A stretch of DNA of 64,000 nucleotides from Dioscorea cayenensis subsp. rotundata (GCF_009730915.1 NC_052475.1:4154001-4218000), one strand, 5' to 3'; positions 23,378 to 33,743 are shown, counted from the first letter of the stretch. A program made the numbers and translations. The notes: generated by a model not told the origin, from the letters alone.

Positions 23378-23807
23378 ACACAAGCTTTGTTGTTCTCTTC
23401 TCCGGCCAGCGAATGCTTGGCTTTCAACCTAGATGTGTGGCTCCGGATGAGTTTCAGAAGTCGCTGGAGTTGGTTGGCGAGATCAAAGCCAGAGGAGGAA
23501 TGAGATCTGGATGCGATCAACATCAACAGTGGCGGCGGCTACAGGGCAAAGGGAGGCCAAGATTTGGGCAGTCGTCGGCGAGGGAATGAAGGAGGAGAGG
23601 AGGGAGAGCACCGGTGGAGAGCCAATTTTTTGGGAATTGGAGAAGGAAAAGGGGGACTAGATCTTTGCTTTTTCAAATGGAGGAGGAAAAAGGGGACTGG
23701 ATCTTTGCTTTTTCAAAACTGTACATCATCAGCATTAGCCGCTAACTGCTGATGCGGGGACATCCCTAGAAATGAATTCTAGGGACGTCCCCAGGAGATG
23801 AATTCCC
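23378..23807 (-). repeat. Right terminal inverted repeat of the 8.48-kb MULE
   Basis: Inverted partner of 15330-15711. It is longer because a ~45-bp unit containing GATCTTTGCTTTTTCAAA is duplicated in tandem at about 23660-23720. Confidence 0.9.
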
Positions 23808-23816
23808 ATATATATA

Positions 23817-24816
23817 TATAATTGAATGATGGATACTGAGAGAGGAAGATGGATGAGCTCAAGAAAAAAGGAGACAAGAATTGTAGAAAGGAAGGTGAAC
23901 CTATATAGGAGAAAAAAAATAAATAAAAGATAAATTGTCCGAAGCAGTAGAATAATACTAAATGGTCTTATAGAATGTAATATGACGTGAGACCCATAAT
24001 TATTAGGTTTGTGGATCATGATAATGGTAACCATTATGTTTTGCATTGTACCCAAGTAAAACACTATGAACAAGATGTTTAAAAGATTTTCTAGAAGACA
24101 AAAGAAATAAAGAATAAACTCTAAAAAATAGTAACGTCATGAAGAGTATGTTCTTCAACCCAAAAGGAAATAGGGCATTAAGGCGATAAAAGGAAATGCA
24201 CTTGGAAAAGGGCAATAAGGAGATAGAAGAGTGCACCAGTGGTTTTCTTCAATAAGATGATGATGTTGAGGTTCAATGACCTCTTTTATTAAGGTTTGTA
24301 AGGATAGTTTTGGTGCTGTATGCTCCTTTAAAAGGCAAATATGACATGAAAGTTAAGGGAAAAATCCCCACGAAGACCATCACAATGAAAATTCTAATAT
24401 GTCAAGATGGATTCGAATTTTAATTCACACAAAATGAGAGAATATAATGAGAGTAGAGAAACTTCACATATGCACACTTTTTAGTAACACATGTCTTGTA
24501 TATCCAAATTTTGCTTAAAAAAAATTATAATAAAAAAATTCGTCGGTGAAAAAAAAACTATGCATAAAAGGTAAGGGAGCATGTTCTCAAATGTCAAAAT
24601 AAATCAAAGTAGAAGCACTAACATGGAAAGGCTTAGCTACTTATTTAGCAAGTTGACAAGAGTACAAGTAGTTGACTAGGAGAAATAATTTTTACTAAAA
24701 ATGCCATACTGCATTGTAAATGAACAAAAAAATAAATAAATAAATAAATAAATAATAAAAAGACATAAGAAGCATAAGATTTAATTTGATAATATGAACA
24801 ATAAATAATTTTATAT
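23817..24816. other. AT-rich spacer, no gene seen
   Basis: Contains an AAATAAAT run near 24728-24760 and no coding region or element end that I can support. Confidence 0.5.
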
Positions 24817-24825
24817 TAAAATAAA

Positions 24826-26018
24826 GGGTTTTTTACTTATATATCCCTGTAAAATCATGAATTTGCTTAAATATCCTCATAAAAATGATATTTGCTTGTA
24901 TACCCCTACAAATCAATAATATTTGCTTATATGCCCCTATGGTTAAGTTGACTCTTAATGGTGTTAAATCAATGGATGGAATAAGGTTAAATTACCAAAA
25001 TGGGTTTGCTTATATACCCCTCTAAATTTTTATTTCTTATTTTGTAAACATTACTCATTTCATTCAACAAATGACCATTATGGGTTTGTTAATATACCCA
25101 TCAAATTTTTTTATTATATTTTATAGACTTTAAATTATTTAAATTATAGATAACCAATGTAATTTTTTTATATACGCTTTAATTATTTTTAAAAATTATT
25201 GAAAATCATGAATTTTTGAATAAATTCATATTTTTAAGGTTTTTACAAACATCTCTAAAAAGTTTTACATTATCACATGCTCTTTACAAACACAACCTAA
25301 AAATAGGTAAAAATTACGACATGTAACAATATATAACAAATAATTTCATACACGTACTCAAAATATAATCACATATGAAATTTATAAGAAAGAAGTCCAA
25401 TAATTGTTTTTGAACATCCATCCAATATCAAGGTTTTTACCATCAAGTTCTCTAAAGGACATCAATTTTTTTGAACAAACAATTCATTACCTGGAAACAT
25501 CAAATCTCCTGAGAAAAAATCCAGTAATCCGATAGTGTGGTGGAGGATCCAATTAGTACAGTAGTCATTGGTGGAGGTAACGGCACATGTGCAGATGCCA
25601 CGGCATTAGGCATAGGTGGCATTGAGATGGTTCAGTATGGTTAGGTTGAAATCTCCAGGGATGGCGTAGAGGTTTCTGACGCCGATTTGAAAGAGCCGGC
25701 GAATGAGGGTGGCGTGCCTTGAAGGGATTAGTAACAAGGGAACCTCAAAATATTGCGACTGAGTTGTTGAGAAGTTTGGGAATTTTTCTCAGATGGCTTA
25801 GGTTGGATGATGTTAAGTGTAATTAGGTAATTTTGTTAAGTTGGGTTAAGTGGGAACAATGGTTAATTTCATAAACCCTAACGGTGGCTAACGGTAACTA
25901 ACGGCAGGGATATATATGTAAAAAAGTTAGTTTTATGGGGGTATGCAAGTAAATAGTATTTTTATGGGAGTATTTAAGCAATTTCATGGTTTTGCAGGGG
26001 TATGCAAGCAATTTTCCC
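24826..26018. mobile_element. Pack-MULE, 1,193 bp, carrying pyruvate decarboxylase pieces
   Basis: Inverted ends begin GGGTTTTTTACTTATATATC (left) and the complement GGGAAAATTGCTTGCATACC (right), and stay similar for over 100 bp. An exact 9-bp duplication TAAAATAAA flanks it (24817-24825 and 26019-26027). The AT-rich arms enclose a GC-richer core (25480-25790) derived from a host gene. Confidence 0.92.
25490..25713 (-). pseudogene. Captured pyruvate decarboxylase fragments (internal deletions)
   Basis: The minus strand reads LIRRLFQIGVRNLYAIPGDF, then NLTILNHL, matching the start of the thiamine-diphosphate (Pyr) domain of plant PDC. It then jumps to NATYA, a stop, CRGICTCAVTST, and jumps again to NDYCTNWILHHTIGLLDF, equivalent to PDC NDYGTNRILHHTIGLPDF. 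The segment that carries the catalytic Glu (in CNELNAGYA) is mostly deleted and the binding core is missing. It cannot encode an active decarboxylase. The collinear deletions suggest decay after capture, or capture in pieces. Confidence 0.85.
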
Positions 26019-26038
26019 TAAAATAAACTAGTTACAAG

Positions 26039-26634
26039 TAGACATGTCCAAGGGCCGGGCTACCCGCCCAAGCCCGAAAGCCCATCAGAAATTTGGGCGG
26101 GTTTGGACAAATATATAAGACCCGATGTCCGGGCCTTGGACAAAAAAAGAAGGCCGCTTAAAAAATGGGCCGGGTTTGGGTTTTGTTGTTAAAAGCCCGA
26201 CCTGGCCAGGCCCGGCCCGTATTATAAAATATATTTATTAATTAGGTTGGTATATACTTATACAATATATATATATATATATATATATATTTGATTGCCA
26301 TTAATTATAATGATTTGAATTTTAGTTGTTTTAATTAAATAAATATTTATATTTGGTATTTTAGCTTTTAAGTATTTTGTAGAATAATATTTGGTCATAT
26401 CCACATATTAATAATATTGTTAAAATTTTTTTATAATTTATATATTATTTAATAAAAACTATTTTGGGCTGGCTTGGGCGGGCCTTGGGTAGAGGTAATT
26501 AAATTTGGGCGGGCTTGGACAAGGATTAAGGCCCAAATTTTCGGGACGGGCCGGGCTTGGGCAAGGTTGAATTTTAGTAATTTTGATTCAAGCCCGGCCC
26601 GAACCCGGCCCGACCCGGCCCATGGACAGGTCTA
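26039..26634. mobile_element. Non-autonomous hAT-type element, 596 bp
   Basis: Ends TAGACATGTCCAAGGGCCGG and the complement TAGACCTGTCCATGGGCCGG are inverted repeats. The exact 8-bp duplication GTTACAAG lies at 26031-26038 and 26635-26642. Subterminal GGGCCGGGC/GCCCGGCCC repeats resemble hAT transposase-binding clusters. No coding sequence. Confidence 0.92.
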
Positions 26635-26645
26635 GTTACAAGTAA

Positions 26646-27128
26646 GGGAAAATTATTTTTAGCCTTTTGAAAGTTTTAAAACTTCTCAAACAACCCCTCT
26701 GACACTTGAATTTCCCAGACCTTTTTTTAGTACACTTCCTTTTCTGTAACTTCAACTCACTACGTCAGTTTATTCTATCTTACAACATGTACTTTCTGCT
26801 TAATAATTATAGTTCTTATTTAACATTGCGTGTTTACGTGTGTGTAACCCACAAAAGTTCACATAATATGTTACATTTTCATTTAATATTTTATTTTTTT
26901 TTCTATTTAATATATGACCTTCTCATTTAATATTATGTGTTTCCATAGCTAAGGGTCATTCTTATCAACGTCAACTACTTTTATGTTAGAGTTACTGATA
27001 CAATTGCTTTTATGTCAAAGTTACTAAAAAGGTATGCAAAAAAAAAAAGGTTATTTTGGAAATATCCAAATTTGGGAGGGCCAACTGTATATAAAGGAAA
27101 CTTCCACGGGGTTTTTGGCAATTTTCAG
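26646..27128. mobile_element. MULE-type MITE, 483 bp
   Basis: Starts GGGAAAATTATTTTTAGCC and ends AATTTTCAG, weak inverted repeats. The 9-bp duplication TACAAGTAA is exact at 26637-26645 and 27129-27137. The left copy overlaps the right target duplication of the neighbouring hAT. Confidence 0.75.
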
Positions 27129-27324
27129 TACAAGTAATTAAGAGGATCCTTAGAATTGCCAATGGTCTTTTGGTTTATTGGCATTAGGTCTCTTATATAG
27201 GGTGTTTGTGTCCTATTAATGGGATGGATTTGAATACCAGGTTTTCTCTTATTTATTGTTACCAATTCAATTGAAAAAAATGTTATATAGTTTTACAAAC
27301 TAATTACTACATTAATTATATGTT

Positions 27325-27530
27325 AATATAAGAGGATAAGTAATCTAGGAACGACCACAATAGCCGTTGAATGGTAATTCAATGGCTACGATTATCATGA
27401 ACAGTTCAAAATGTGTGAACAGTAAAATGTGTACAATTCCTATATAAAACAAATAGATGTTAGATGATGATCCAACGGTTGTGATTATAACAGTAATCTA
27501 GGGACGTACCTAGATTATCGTTTCTTCAAT
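27325..27530. mobile_element. Short inverted-repeat element related to the large MULE ends
   Basis: Contains AATCTAGGAACGACC, CCGTTGAATGG and, at the far end, AATCTAGGGACGTACCTAGATT. These resemble the GACGTCCCTAGAA and CCGTTAGATGG parts of the MULE ends at 15330 and 23807. Exact ends are uncertain. Confidence 0.5.
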
Positions 27531-27541
27531 ATTATATATTA

Positions 27542-28725
27542 GGTAGAATACCCTAATTGATCCCTATATTATCTTAAATGTGACCCTTTGATCCCTCTTA
27601 TTTTATTTGTCCTTGCAAAGTCCCTATATTATTTGAATGAGTAAAATCAAATCCCTTGAGTAATGGAAGTTCAATTTTCCGTCCATTGAGAGGCTAACAT
27701 GGCATTTAAAAATATATTATATTATTAAAAACATATTAGACATCGCCAACTCAGTCCAGCAAACGGCGGCTCACCATCAGCTAAGGGATTAAAACAAGGA
27801 TGATCAAGCCCCATCTCCAGGGAGGCTGTCATTTTCCAAAGCCACTCAACTCACCTTGCCAACTCATCCCTAGTCTCATTCCCCACAAAAGTTGACCCTC
27901 AAAAGTAAGGGTGGATAAGCATTGCTCCTCGGAGCTTCGGGGAACCATGAGGACCTCCACAAAGCTTCTCTCTGGTAGCTCTTAAAGCTAGCTGGTGAAC
28001 TATATTAGCTCCGGCACTGTCTCCGGTGAGGAAAAAACGAGTGAAGTCAGCATAGGTGGTGAGCCATTCTTCTTGAGGGGAGGAAGTGAGCCATTGGAGA
28101 GTTTGCCAGGAGTTAGAGTAGGCAGTAGGGAGAAGGTGTTCAGGAGCACGGCGGTAGTCGACGGAGAGGATGAGGACGGTGGTGGCGGAGGAGAGGGAGG
28201 TGGTGGATTCAATGCAGAAGCCGCCGCCGTGGAAGTAGAGAATGATGGGGAGAGAGTGAAGTTGAGGATGAGGAGGGAGGAAGAGAGGGGAAAAGAAGAA
28301 GTTCTTTGGAGAGGACGCCGGTGGAAGGGTCGAGGTCGGGGGAGACGGTGGTGGTGCGGGAGAAACGCTCAACTCGGCTGCTCTTGTATATTCGGAAACG
28401 TGGGTAGAAGTCGATGAGGATCTCGGAATCTATTTGGTTTGAGATTTCTTAAGTGGTGGTGGTGATGCTAGAAAGGTTGAGGTCTCCATCCAAATTTTTT
28501 TTTATCTTGCCTTAAAAACTTTTTTTTTTTGAAAAAATATATTATATTATATTTTATAATATAATATATTTTTATATGCATGTCAACTCTCAAATATACG
28601 CTGTCACGTCAGGGACTTGATTTTAACTATTTGAATAATAAAAGGATATAGTAAGGACAAATAAAACGAGAGGGACTAAAGAGATACATTTCAAATAATA
28701 CAGAGATCAATTAGGGTATTCTACC
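27542..28725. mobile_element. Pack-MULE, 1,184 bp, carrying a carboxylesterase piece
   Basis: Terminal inverted repeats start GGTAGAATACCCTAATTGAT (left) and the complement GGTAGAATACCCTAATTGAT (right), and continue for about 100 bp. Flanks TATATATTA (27533-27541) and TGTATATTA (28726-28734) match at 8 of 9 positions. The GC-rich core contrasts sharply with the AT-rich arms. Confidence 0.9.
27903..28425 (-). pseudogene. Captured fragment of a CXE-type carboxylesterase (alpha/beta hydrolase, GID1-like family)
   Basis: The minus strand begins LIDFYPRFRIYKSSRVERF, then SPDLDPSTGVLSKE, the N terminus of plant CXE proteins. After a frame change near 28290 it continues with LYFHGGGFCIES (oxyanion-hole HGGG motif), VDYRRAPEHLLPTAY, and GDSAGANIVHQLALRA, which carries the nucleophile Ser in GDSAG. 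It stops after IHPYF. The catalytic Asp/His C-terminal part is missing and the frameshift breaks the frame, so it is a captured partial gene rather than a working enzyme. Confidence 0.9.
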
Positions 28726-28734
28726 TGTATATTA

Positions 28735-29290
28735 CTTTTATTTTATGTGATTTTTTTTTATAAAATTCTTTTGGGAATTATTATTATGGGGTTTCTTCTT
28801 TTGTTAAATACTAGATTGCTTATATACCTGCGGGACTTCAACAGTTTCGAGTGCCCATCAATCTGAGCCATCCAAATAAGGACGACATAAATTGAACGGT
28901 CAAGATTAACGAATTCCTGAGCCAAGGGTTGCCGGTTCTCGTTAGTTAATCGATGGCGGCGGCTCAAGTGATGAGCTAATCCCAGCGCTCTCGCGGACGG
29001 GTTAGGGTTTGAAACCATCGGAAAGTGGAATTTTTGACAATTAGATTGGAATTTTTCTCTGTTTGGATCTAAATTTGTACAGAAGGAAGAACCTGTGAGT
29101 TTTCATCTGTTTCCTCTTTTGTTCTTTTCTTAAAATTGTCGTAATTTTCTATTATTTGCTTGCTAGATTTGGATTTTAGAGGTTTGTGGATCAATTCTTT
29201 GATTTTTGTATAGATTTTTGTGGTTTTTCTAGGTAAAGGAGTAGTTTTGATCATAAAAAGGTTGAATCTTTGTCAATTTGAAGCTTGATT
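28735..29290 (+). promoter_or_regulatory. FRS 5' flank and leader, with a telo-box-like TTAGGGTTT
   Basis: TTAGGGTTT at 29002-29010 is a telo-box-type motif found near many plant housekeeping start sites. The leader 29040-29290 is T-rich and may hold a 5' UTR intron, but its limits are not clear. Confidence 0.4.
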
Positions 29291-31324
29291 ATGGATAGCA
29301 TGACAACCCTAGGACCAACTTTAGGTTTTGAAATTCCACATGAGAGTGATGTGGATCCCTTGATGCCTATTCATTCGCAAGAATCGCATTTGGAAACGGA
29401 GTCACTGTTGGTGTCTGCCCCTCCTGAATCTTTAGTAGAAGAGCAAGAGAAGGGAATGGGAGTGGCAATGGATTCAGATACTCAGATTGCCTCTGTTAGC
29501 ACTGGTGATCATCAGGAGCCAGTTCTTGGCATGGAATTTGATTCCCCTGAGGAGTCCCGAGCATTCTATTCGGCTTATGCTGCGAGAATTGGCTTTGGGG
29601 TGCGCAACAGCAAGTCCTTCACTTCCCGGGTGGATGACACTGTTATTATGCGGCGATTTGTGTGCTCACGCCAGGGTCGACCTTCTAAAAAGGACCCCTT
29701 TGATCTCAGCAAGAAGCGTCGTAACCGGGTATCATCTCGTGAGGGGTGCAAGGCTATGCTTCAGGTCAACCGCCGTGAGAATGGCAAATGGGCTGTGTCA
29801 AGATGTGTTCTTGAGCATTGCCACCCACTTGGAATAGCACCTAAAGCATCACCATCCTTACAGAAGAAGCTTGCTAAGAAGCCTTGGGAACTCATTATGA
29901 ACAGTGCTAATGTTGAATCACAGCAGAATGGATTAGGTGCTGGTGGAGGTGTTGCGCAGAGCTTGTTGGAATATTTCAAGAAGATGCAGGCTGACAATCC
30001 TGCCTTTTTTTATTCTGTTCAAGTCGATAGGAACAACTGTGTGGCTAATCTTTTCTGGGCTGATGCCAGGGCAAGGATGGCTTACAGCTACTTTGGCGAT
30101 GCTGTTGTTTTTGATATGACTTGCAAGAGGAATAAGCGTGTTGTGCCATTGGCTGCCTTCACTGGTGTAAACCATCATAGACAGCTTATTGTTTTTGGGT
30201 GTGCCTTTATGACGGATGAGAGTGAAGCTTCATTCACTTGGTTATTTGAAACATGGCTTGCATTGATGAGTGGGCGCCGTCCAGTGTCATTTGTAACTGC
30301 AAACAATGAGGCCATGGCAGCTGCATCTTTCAAGGTGTTCCCTACTGTACGCCATCGATTTTGCAAGCGTGACATCTTTCACAAATGCAAGGAGAAGCTA
30401 GCAACTGTTTATTCTGCAAATCCTTCATTTAAAGGTGAGTTCAAGAAATGTGTTAATGAGTCTGAAAGTATTGAGGAGTTCGAATCAGGTTGGAAGTTGT
30501 TGGTAGGAAAACATAACCTGGACTTGAACGGGTGGTTGCGAGCATTATATGCTATTCGTGAAAAATGGGTTCCAGTTTACTTTAGAAACATATTCTTTGC
30601 TGAAATTTCTGCACCTCCAAAGATTGAAACCATGCACAAATTCTTCCTAAGGCATTCTATCACAACGACCACATTGCGAGATCTTGTTACTCAGTTTGAT
30701 AAGGCCATGGCAGGACAGTATGAAGGGGAAGTTCAAGCAGATATTGCTGGCAGTCACACTAGACCTGTTTTGAAAACTCCGTCACCATTGGAGAAGCAGG
30801 CATCTGACATCTACACTAGAGCAATATTTGATTTATTTCAGGAGGAACTTGTTGAATCTTCTGGTTTTCTAATGGATAAAATTGAGGATGGTGTAATCAG
30901 CAAGTTCCGTGTTGCAAGAATTCAGGATTCTAGCAGAATATACTTGGTCACCTATAATTCTTCTGATAAGAAAATCTTTTGTAGCTGCTGCATGTTTGAG
31001 TATTCCGGTATTCTATGTCAGCATATCTTTAGAGTTTCATTAGCAGTTGGTCTTGTGACCCTTCCCGAAGAATATATTTTGAGACGGTGGACCAAGAATG
31101 CAAAAAGTAACATTTTGTCCTACGAACATTGCGCTATGGTTCAAAGTAATTGCAGAAAAGCTTTGTCATGGCGTTGCAACGATCTTTGTCGTGATGCTAT
31201 TAGGTTTGCTGAGGAGGGAGCTACATCTGCAGCAATATATAAAGTTGCAAAAGGAGCACTCCAAAAAGCCTTTTCAGAAGTTTTTGCTGCAAAAAAAGGT
31301 CCATTCTTCAATGGAGCAAGGTAA
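29291..31324 (+). CDS. FAR1-RELATED SEQUENCE protein (domesticated MULE transposase), 677 aa
   Basis: Likely nuclear transcriptional regulator of the FHY3/FAR1 family, derived from Mutator-like transposases. The single coding exon starts at the first ATG (29291), right after a non-coding leader. An acidic N terminus is followed by the FAR1 DNA-binding domain (~78-180, opening GMEFDSPEESRAFY, with C and H residues ending EHCHP), the MULE core (~270-370) and a SWIM finger (CSCCMFEYSGILCQH, about residues 568-582). In the core the first acidic residue is kept (VVFDMT), but the usual TDQDxAM is TANNEAM, so the second catalytic Asp is lost. This fits a DNA-binding protein without transposase activity. 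The last codons may be spliced (donor at 31321). The 3' end is duplicated at 57.5 kb. A transposon copy is unlikely: no terminal repeats are seen and the frame is intact. Confidence 0.92.
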   Translation: MDSMTTLGPTLGFEIPHESDVDPLMPIHSQESHLETESLLVSAPPESLVEEQEKGMGVAMDSDTQIASVSTGDHQEPVLGMEFDSPEESRAFYSAYAARIGFGVRNSKSFTSRVDDTVIMRRFVCSRQGRPSKKDPFDLSKKRRNRVSSREGCKAMLQVNRRENGKWAVSRCVLEHCHPLGIAPKASPSLQKKLAKKPWELIMNSANVESQQNGLGAGGGVAQSLLEYFKKMQADNPAFFYSVQVDRNNCVANLFWADARARMAYSYFGDAVVFDMTCKRNKRVVPLAAFTGVNHHRQLIVFGCAFMTDESEASFTWLFETWLALMSGRRPVSFVTANNEAMAAASFKVFPTVRHRFCKRDIFHKCKEKLATVYSANPSFKGEFKKCVNESESIEEFESGWKLLVGKHNLDLNGWLRALYAIREKWVPVYFRNIFFAEISAPPKIETMHKFFLRHSITTTTLRDLVTQFDKAMAGQYEGEVQADIAGSHTRPVLKTPSPLEKQASDIYTRAIFDLFQEELVESSGFLMDKIEDGVISKFRVARIQDSSRIYLVTYNSSDKKIFCSCCMFEYSGILCQHIFRVSLAVGLVTLPEEYILRRWTKNAKSNILSYEHCAMVQSNCRKALSWRCNDLCRDAIRFAEEGATSAAIYKVAKGALQKAFSEVFAAKKGPFFNGAR

Positions 31325-33596
31325 GCTATTACTGAGTCAACCTTTGCCCATTGCTGAAACTAATTTCACTCTAGCTTAACTGGTCTATGCATGTTGTACT
31401 TTGATGTTTGATTCCCTCAGCATTACTAAGCTTGTTCTCACATCGCTAAGTCTTGCTGAAATTCATCATGTTCTTGCTGAACATCACACATATGGAATTC
31501 TCTCAAAGCTTAGCCTGTAAATGTTAACCATTGAATTCAAACTGCCTTAGTTTGCCTTAAGACATTTTGTTAGTTACCTTCAGCATTAATAACAACAAAA
31601 GTGAAGAAGACACAGGAAGTGCCTCGACTTGATAGCGGGTCAATTTTTGTCTTTTGTTACTCACATTCATATGATGTAAAGGTATTAATTGCTTCATTCT
31701 TTTTGGACAAATATTTTCAGATAGTTGGGAATTTCCATCTGCAAGGTGTGTATTATCCCTTGAAGATTTTTTTAACTTCAAATGGAGATCTATTCACCCT
31801 CAGTGTGCAATTTGAAATCCAAATTCCACATGGAAAAGGTATGATGACAGCATGATGCCTTCTGGGACAATATTTTTTCTTCAAACACCTTTTGTTTTAA
31901 GACCTTTATGTGCTGTATGTTTCATGATGCCTTTCTTGTTTCACTCTACCTCATTAATTAATTTCTTTGCTTTAAGTTTCTATTCAGAAATATTTTCAAT
32001 GCTCCCAAAGTAAGAATTTTGAGCATGTGATAATCTTAATTGATGAATATTTGCAATTTCACATTTTTCCCCCTGTATGATTGTGTTGAACTATCTTTTT
32101 CACAGGACAACACTATGATAGCCAAACCTAAGCTCACATAAATTACACTAAAATCTTATTTTTTTTCTTTGAATCATTCATGGTTTCTCGTAGCACTGAT
32201 TTATTTGTTGACAAGTTGTGTGTTTACTCTGAAACGGAAAGAACAGCATATGCCATCTAATGAACTTCAACTGTGAATGGTATTCGGTTTGTAACATGCA
32301 TTTTCTTTATGGTTTAGCAGTTTGATTGCTTCTTGATGTTAAAAAATTGACTGTATTGAGTGCTCATGGGTAATTATCAATTGACCAAGCTCATCTATAC
32401 TGAATCTCTCTAATCTTCCGTTTCAGGTCCATTGTGTGAATTTTGTTCTGTGGAACCTTCATCGGTTTTGATTGTAGTCGTGGAAGCTCCATCCCTGAGT
32501 TTTGAGCCTTTGTGGATGCGGTATCTGCCGTATCAATGTAACAGAAACCAAACCATCATAGTTCCGAAAAGACCTTGCCGATGACAAATAAATAAGATCG
32601 AGGCGGGTGCTGAAGAAAATTACTGGTGATTCCTAAGCTCACCTGGAAGCTATACTGGAAAAGGAAAATAGAGCCTGTGAGTTCAGCATATTGTTTGCAG
32701 ATTGATATCATGTTTTATATGTGCAGGTACATAAAGCATGTCTGAGACTGTAAACTGGCATTCTTTGCAACAAATGAATTAATAGTTGACATTAATAAGT
32801 GAAAGATTCCAGGATTGAAAATTTGTAGAATAATTTCGTTTTGGTTATTTCACATATGCATGTAATGACTTAAAAATGTATATTCTCTCAAATATTTGAG
32901 TTATGGTATAGAAAAAGTAATTAGGAGATATATATTAAATATATATATATATATATATTTAAAAAAGTATATATATGTTTTTAAAATCAATATGTATATA
33001 TATATATTTATATATGTTTCTTTATCAAAATTTATGCACAAGTTTTTCATAACTTTTTATAGTTATGTATAGAATTTATTTAAAAGTAGATTTTAAATAT
33101 GCATAAGATCTATATTTTAGGTATGTATACATATGCATGTATATTTAGCCAATCAATATCTACAAGATTTATAAAAATATAAATATATCAATTTACTTAT
33201 TCAAAAGAAAACCTTAAGGAAAATAAGAAAAGAAAAAATTAACAAAAAAAAAATGTTAAATTTATGAGATCATGTGTTCAAATCTCACATTATACATGAT
33301 GAATTATTATATAACTAAAATCGCTTGTCACCACATTATCAAAATAAATAAATAAATAAATTTAGGTCATTTAATTAAAATTTTTTTTAAAAAAATTTGG
33401 GTAAGGTATCCAACCCATATCACCACTTCGTCAAAATAAATAAATAAATAAATAAATACATAAAATTAGATCTTTTTAATTTGGGTCAGATATCCAACTC
33501 CTGCTGACTCATGAGATATACTAACTACACATACACACAATAATGAGACAAAATTATTATTTAATTTGATCCCAAAAATAAAAGTGTGAGCCATTA
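31325..33596. other. FRS 3' region and spacer before RRP9
   Basis: 31325 to ~32800 appears to be FRS 3' UTR or intron. A possible acceptor TTTCAG ends at 32426, and splicing from 31321 would end the protein after Ser-Ile-Val with TGA at 32437-32439. The stretch 31077-32935 is the source of the duplicate at 57.5-59.7 kb. 32930-33520 is low-complexity TA and AAAT repeats with no gene. Confidence 0.5.
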
Positions 33597-33630
33597 AATA
33601 CGGACACATGGTCTCTCCCGCGCCGCCTCC

Positions 33631-33682
33631 AAAACCCTAAAAATCTCAGTTGGTATCTCCCGCGCGGCCACCAAAACCCTAA
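33631..33682 (+). promoter_or_regulatory. Two telo-boxes (AAACCCTA) in a duplicated RRP9 leader segment
   Basis: AAAACCCTAA occurs at 33631-33640 and again at 33673-33682, inside a ~45-bp unit duplicated in tandem (CCGCGCCGCC... to TCTCAGTTGG). Telo-boxes are known to be enriched near start sites of plant ribosome-biogenesis genes, which fits the gene that follows. Confidence 0.65.
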
Positions 33683-33743
33683 AAAAAAAATCTCAGTTGG
33701 TCTACTCTCCCACGCCGCTTCTTCTCCACAAGGGTTCTCAGCC

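Larger units (their letters stand above)
15330..23807. mobile_element. 8.48-kb Mutator-like element with FAR1-type transposase and captured host genes
   Basis: Both ends begin GGGAATTCATCTCCTGG in inverted orientation and stay similar for about 400 bp. Flanks are ATATATATA at 15321-15329 and 23808-23816, a 9-bp duplication within a TA repeat. From left to right it contains a U-box kinase fragment (minus), a decayed FAR1/MULE transposase (plus), SNAP25-like and XPD fragments (minus), and a nested solo LTR. The unknown stretches 15720-16090, 16270-16770, 19140-20130 and 22930-23377 hold no gene I can identify. Only a few disabling changes in the transposase suggest moderate age. Confidence 0.92.

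Noticed and set aside
27995..28417. 140-residue plus-strand frame rich in Gly and Arg
   Set aside because: Antisense shadow of the captured carboxylesterase fragment.
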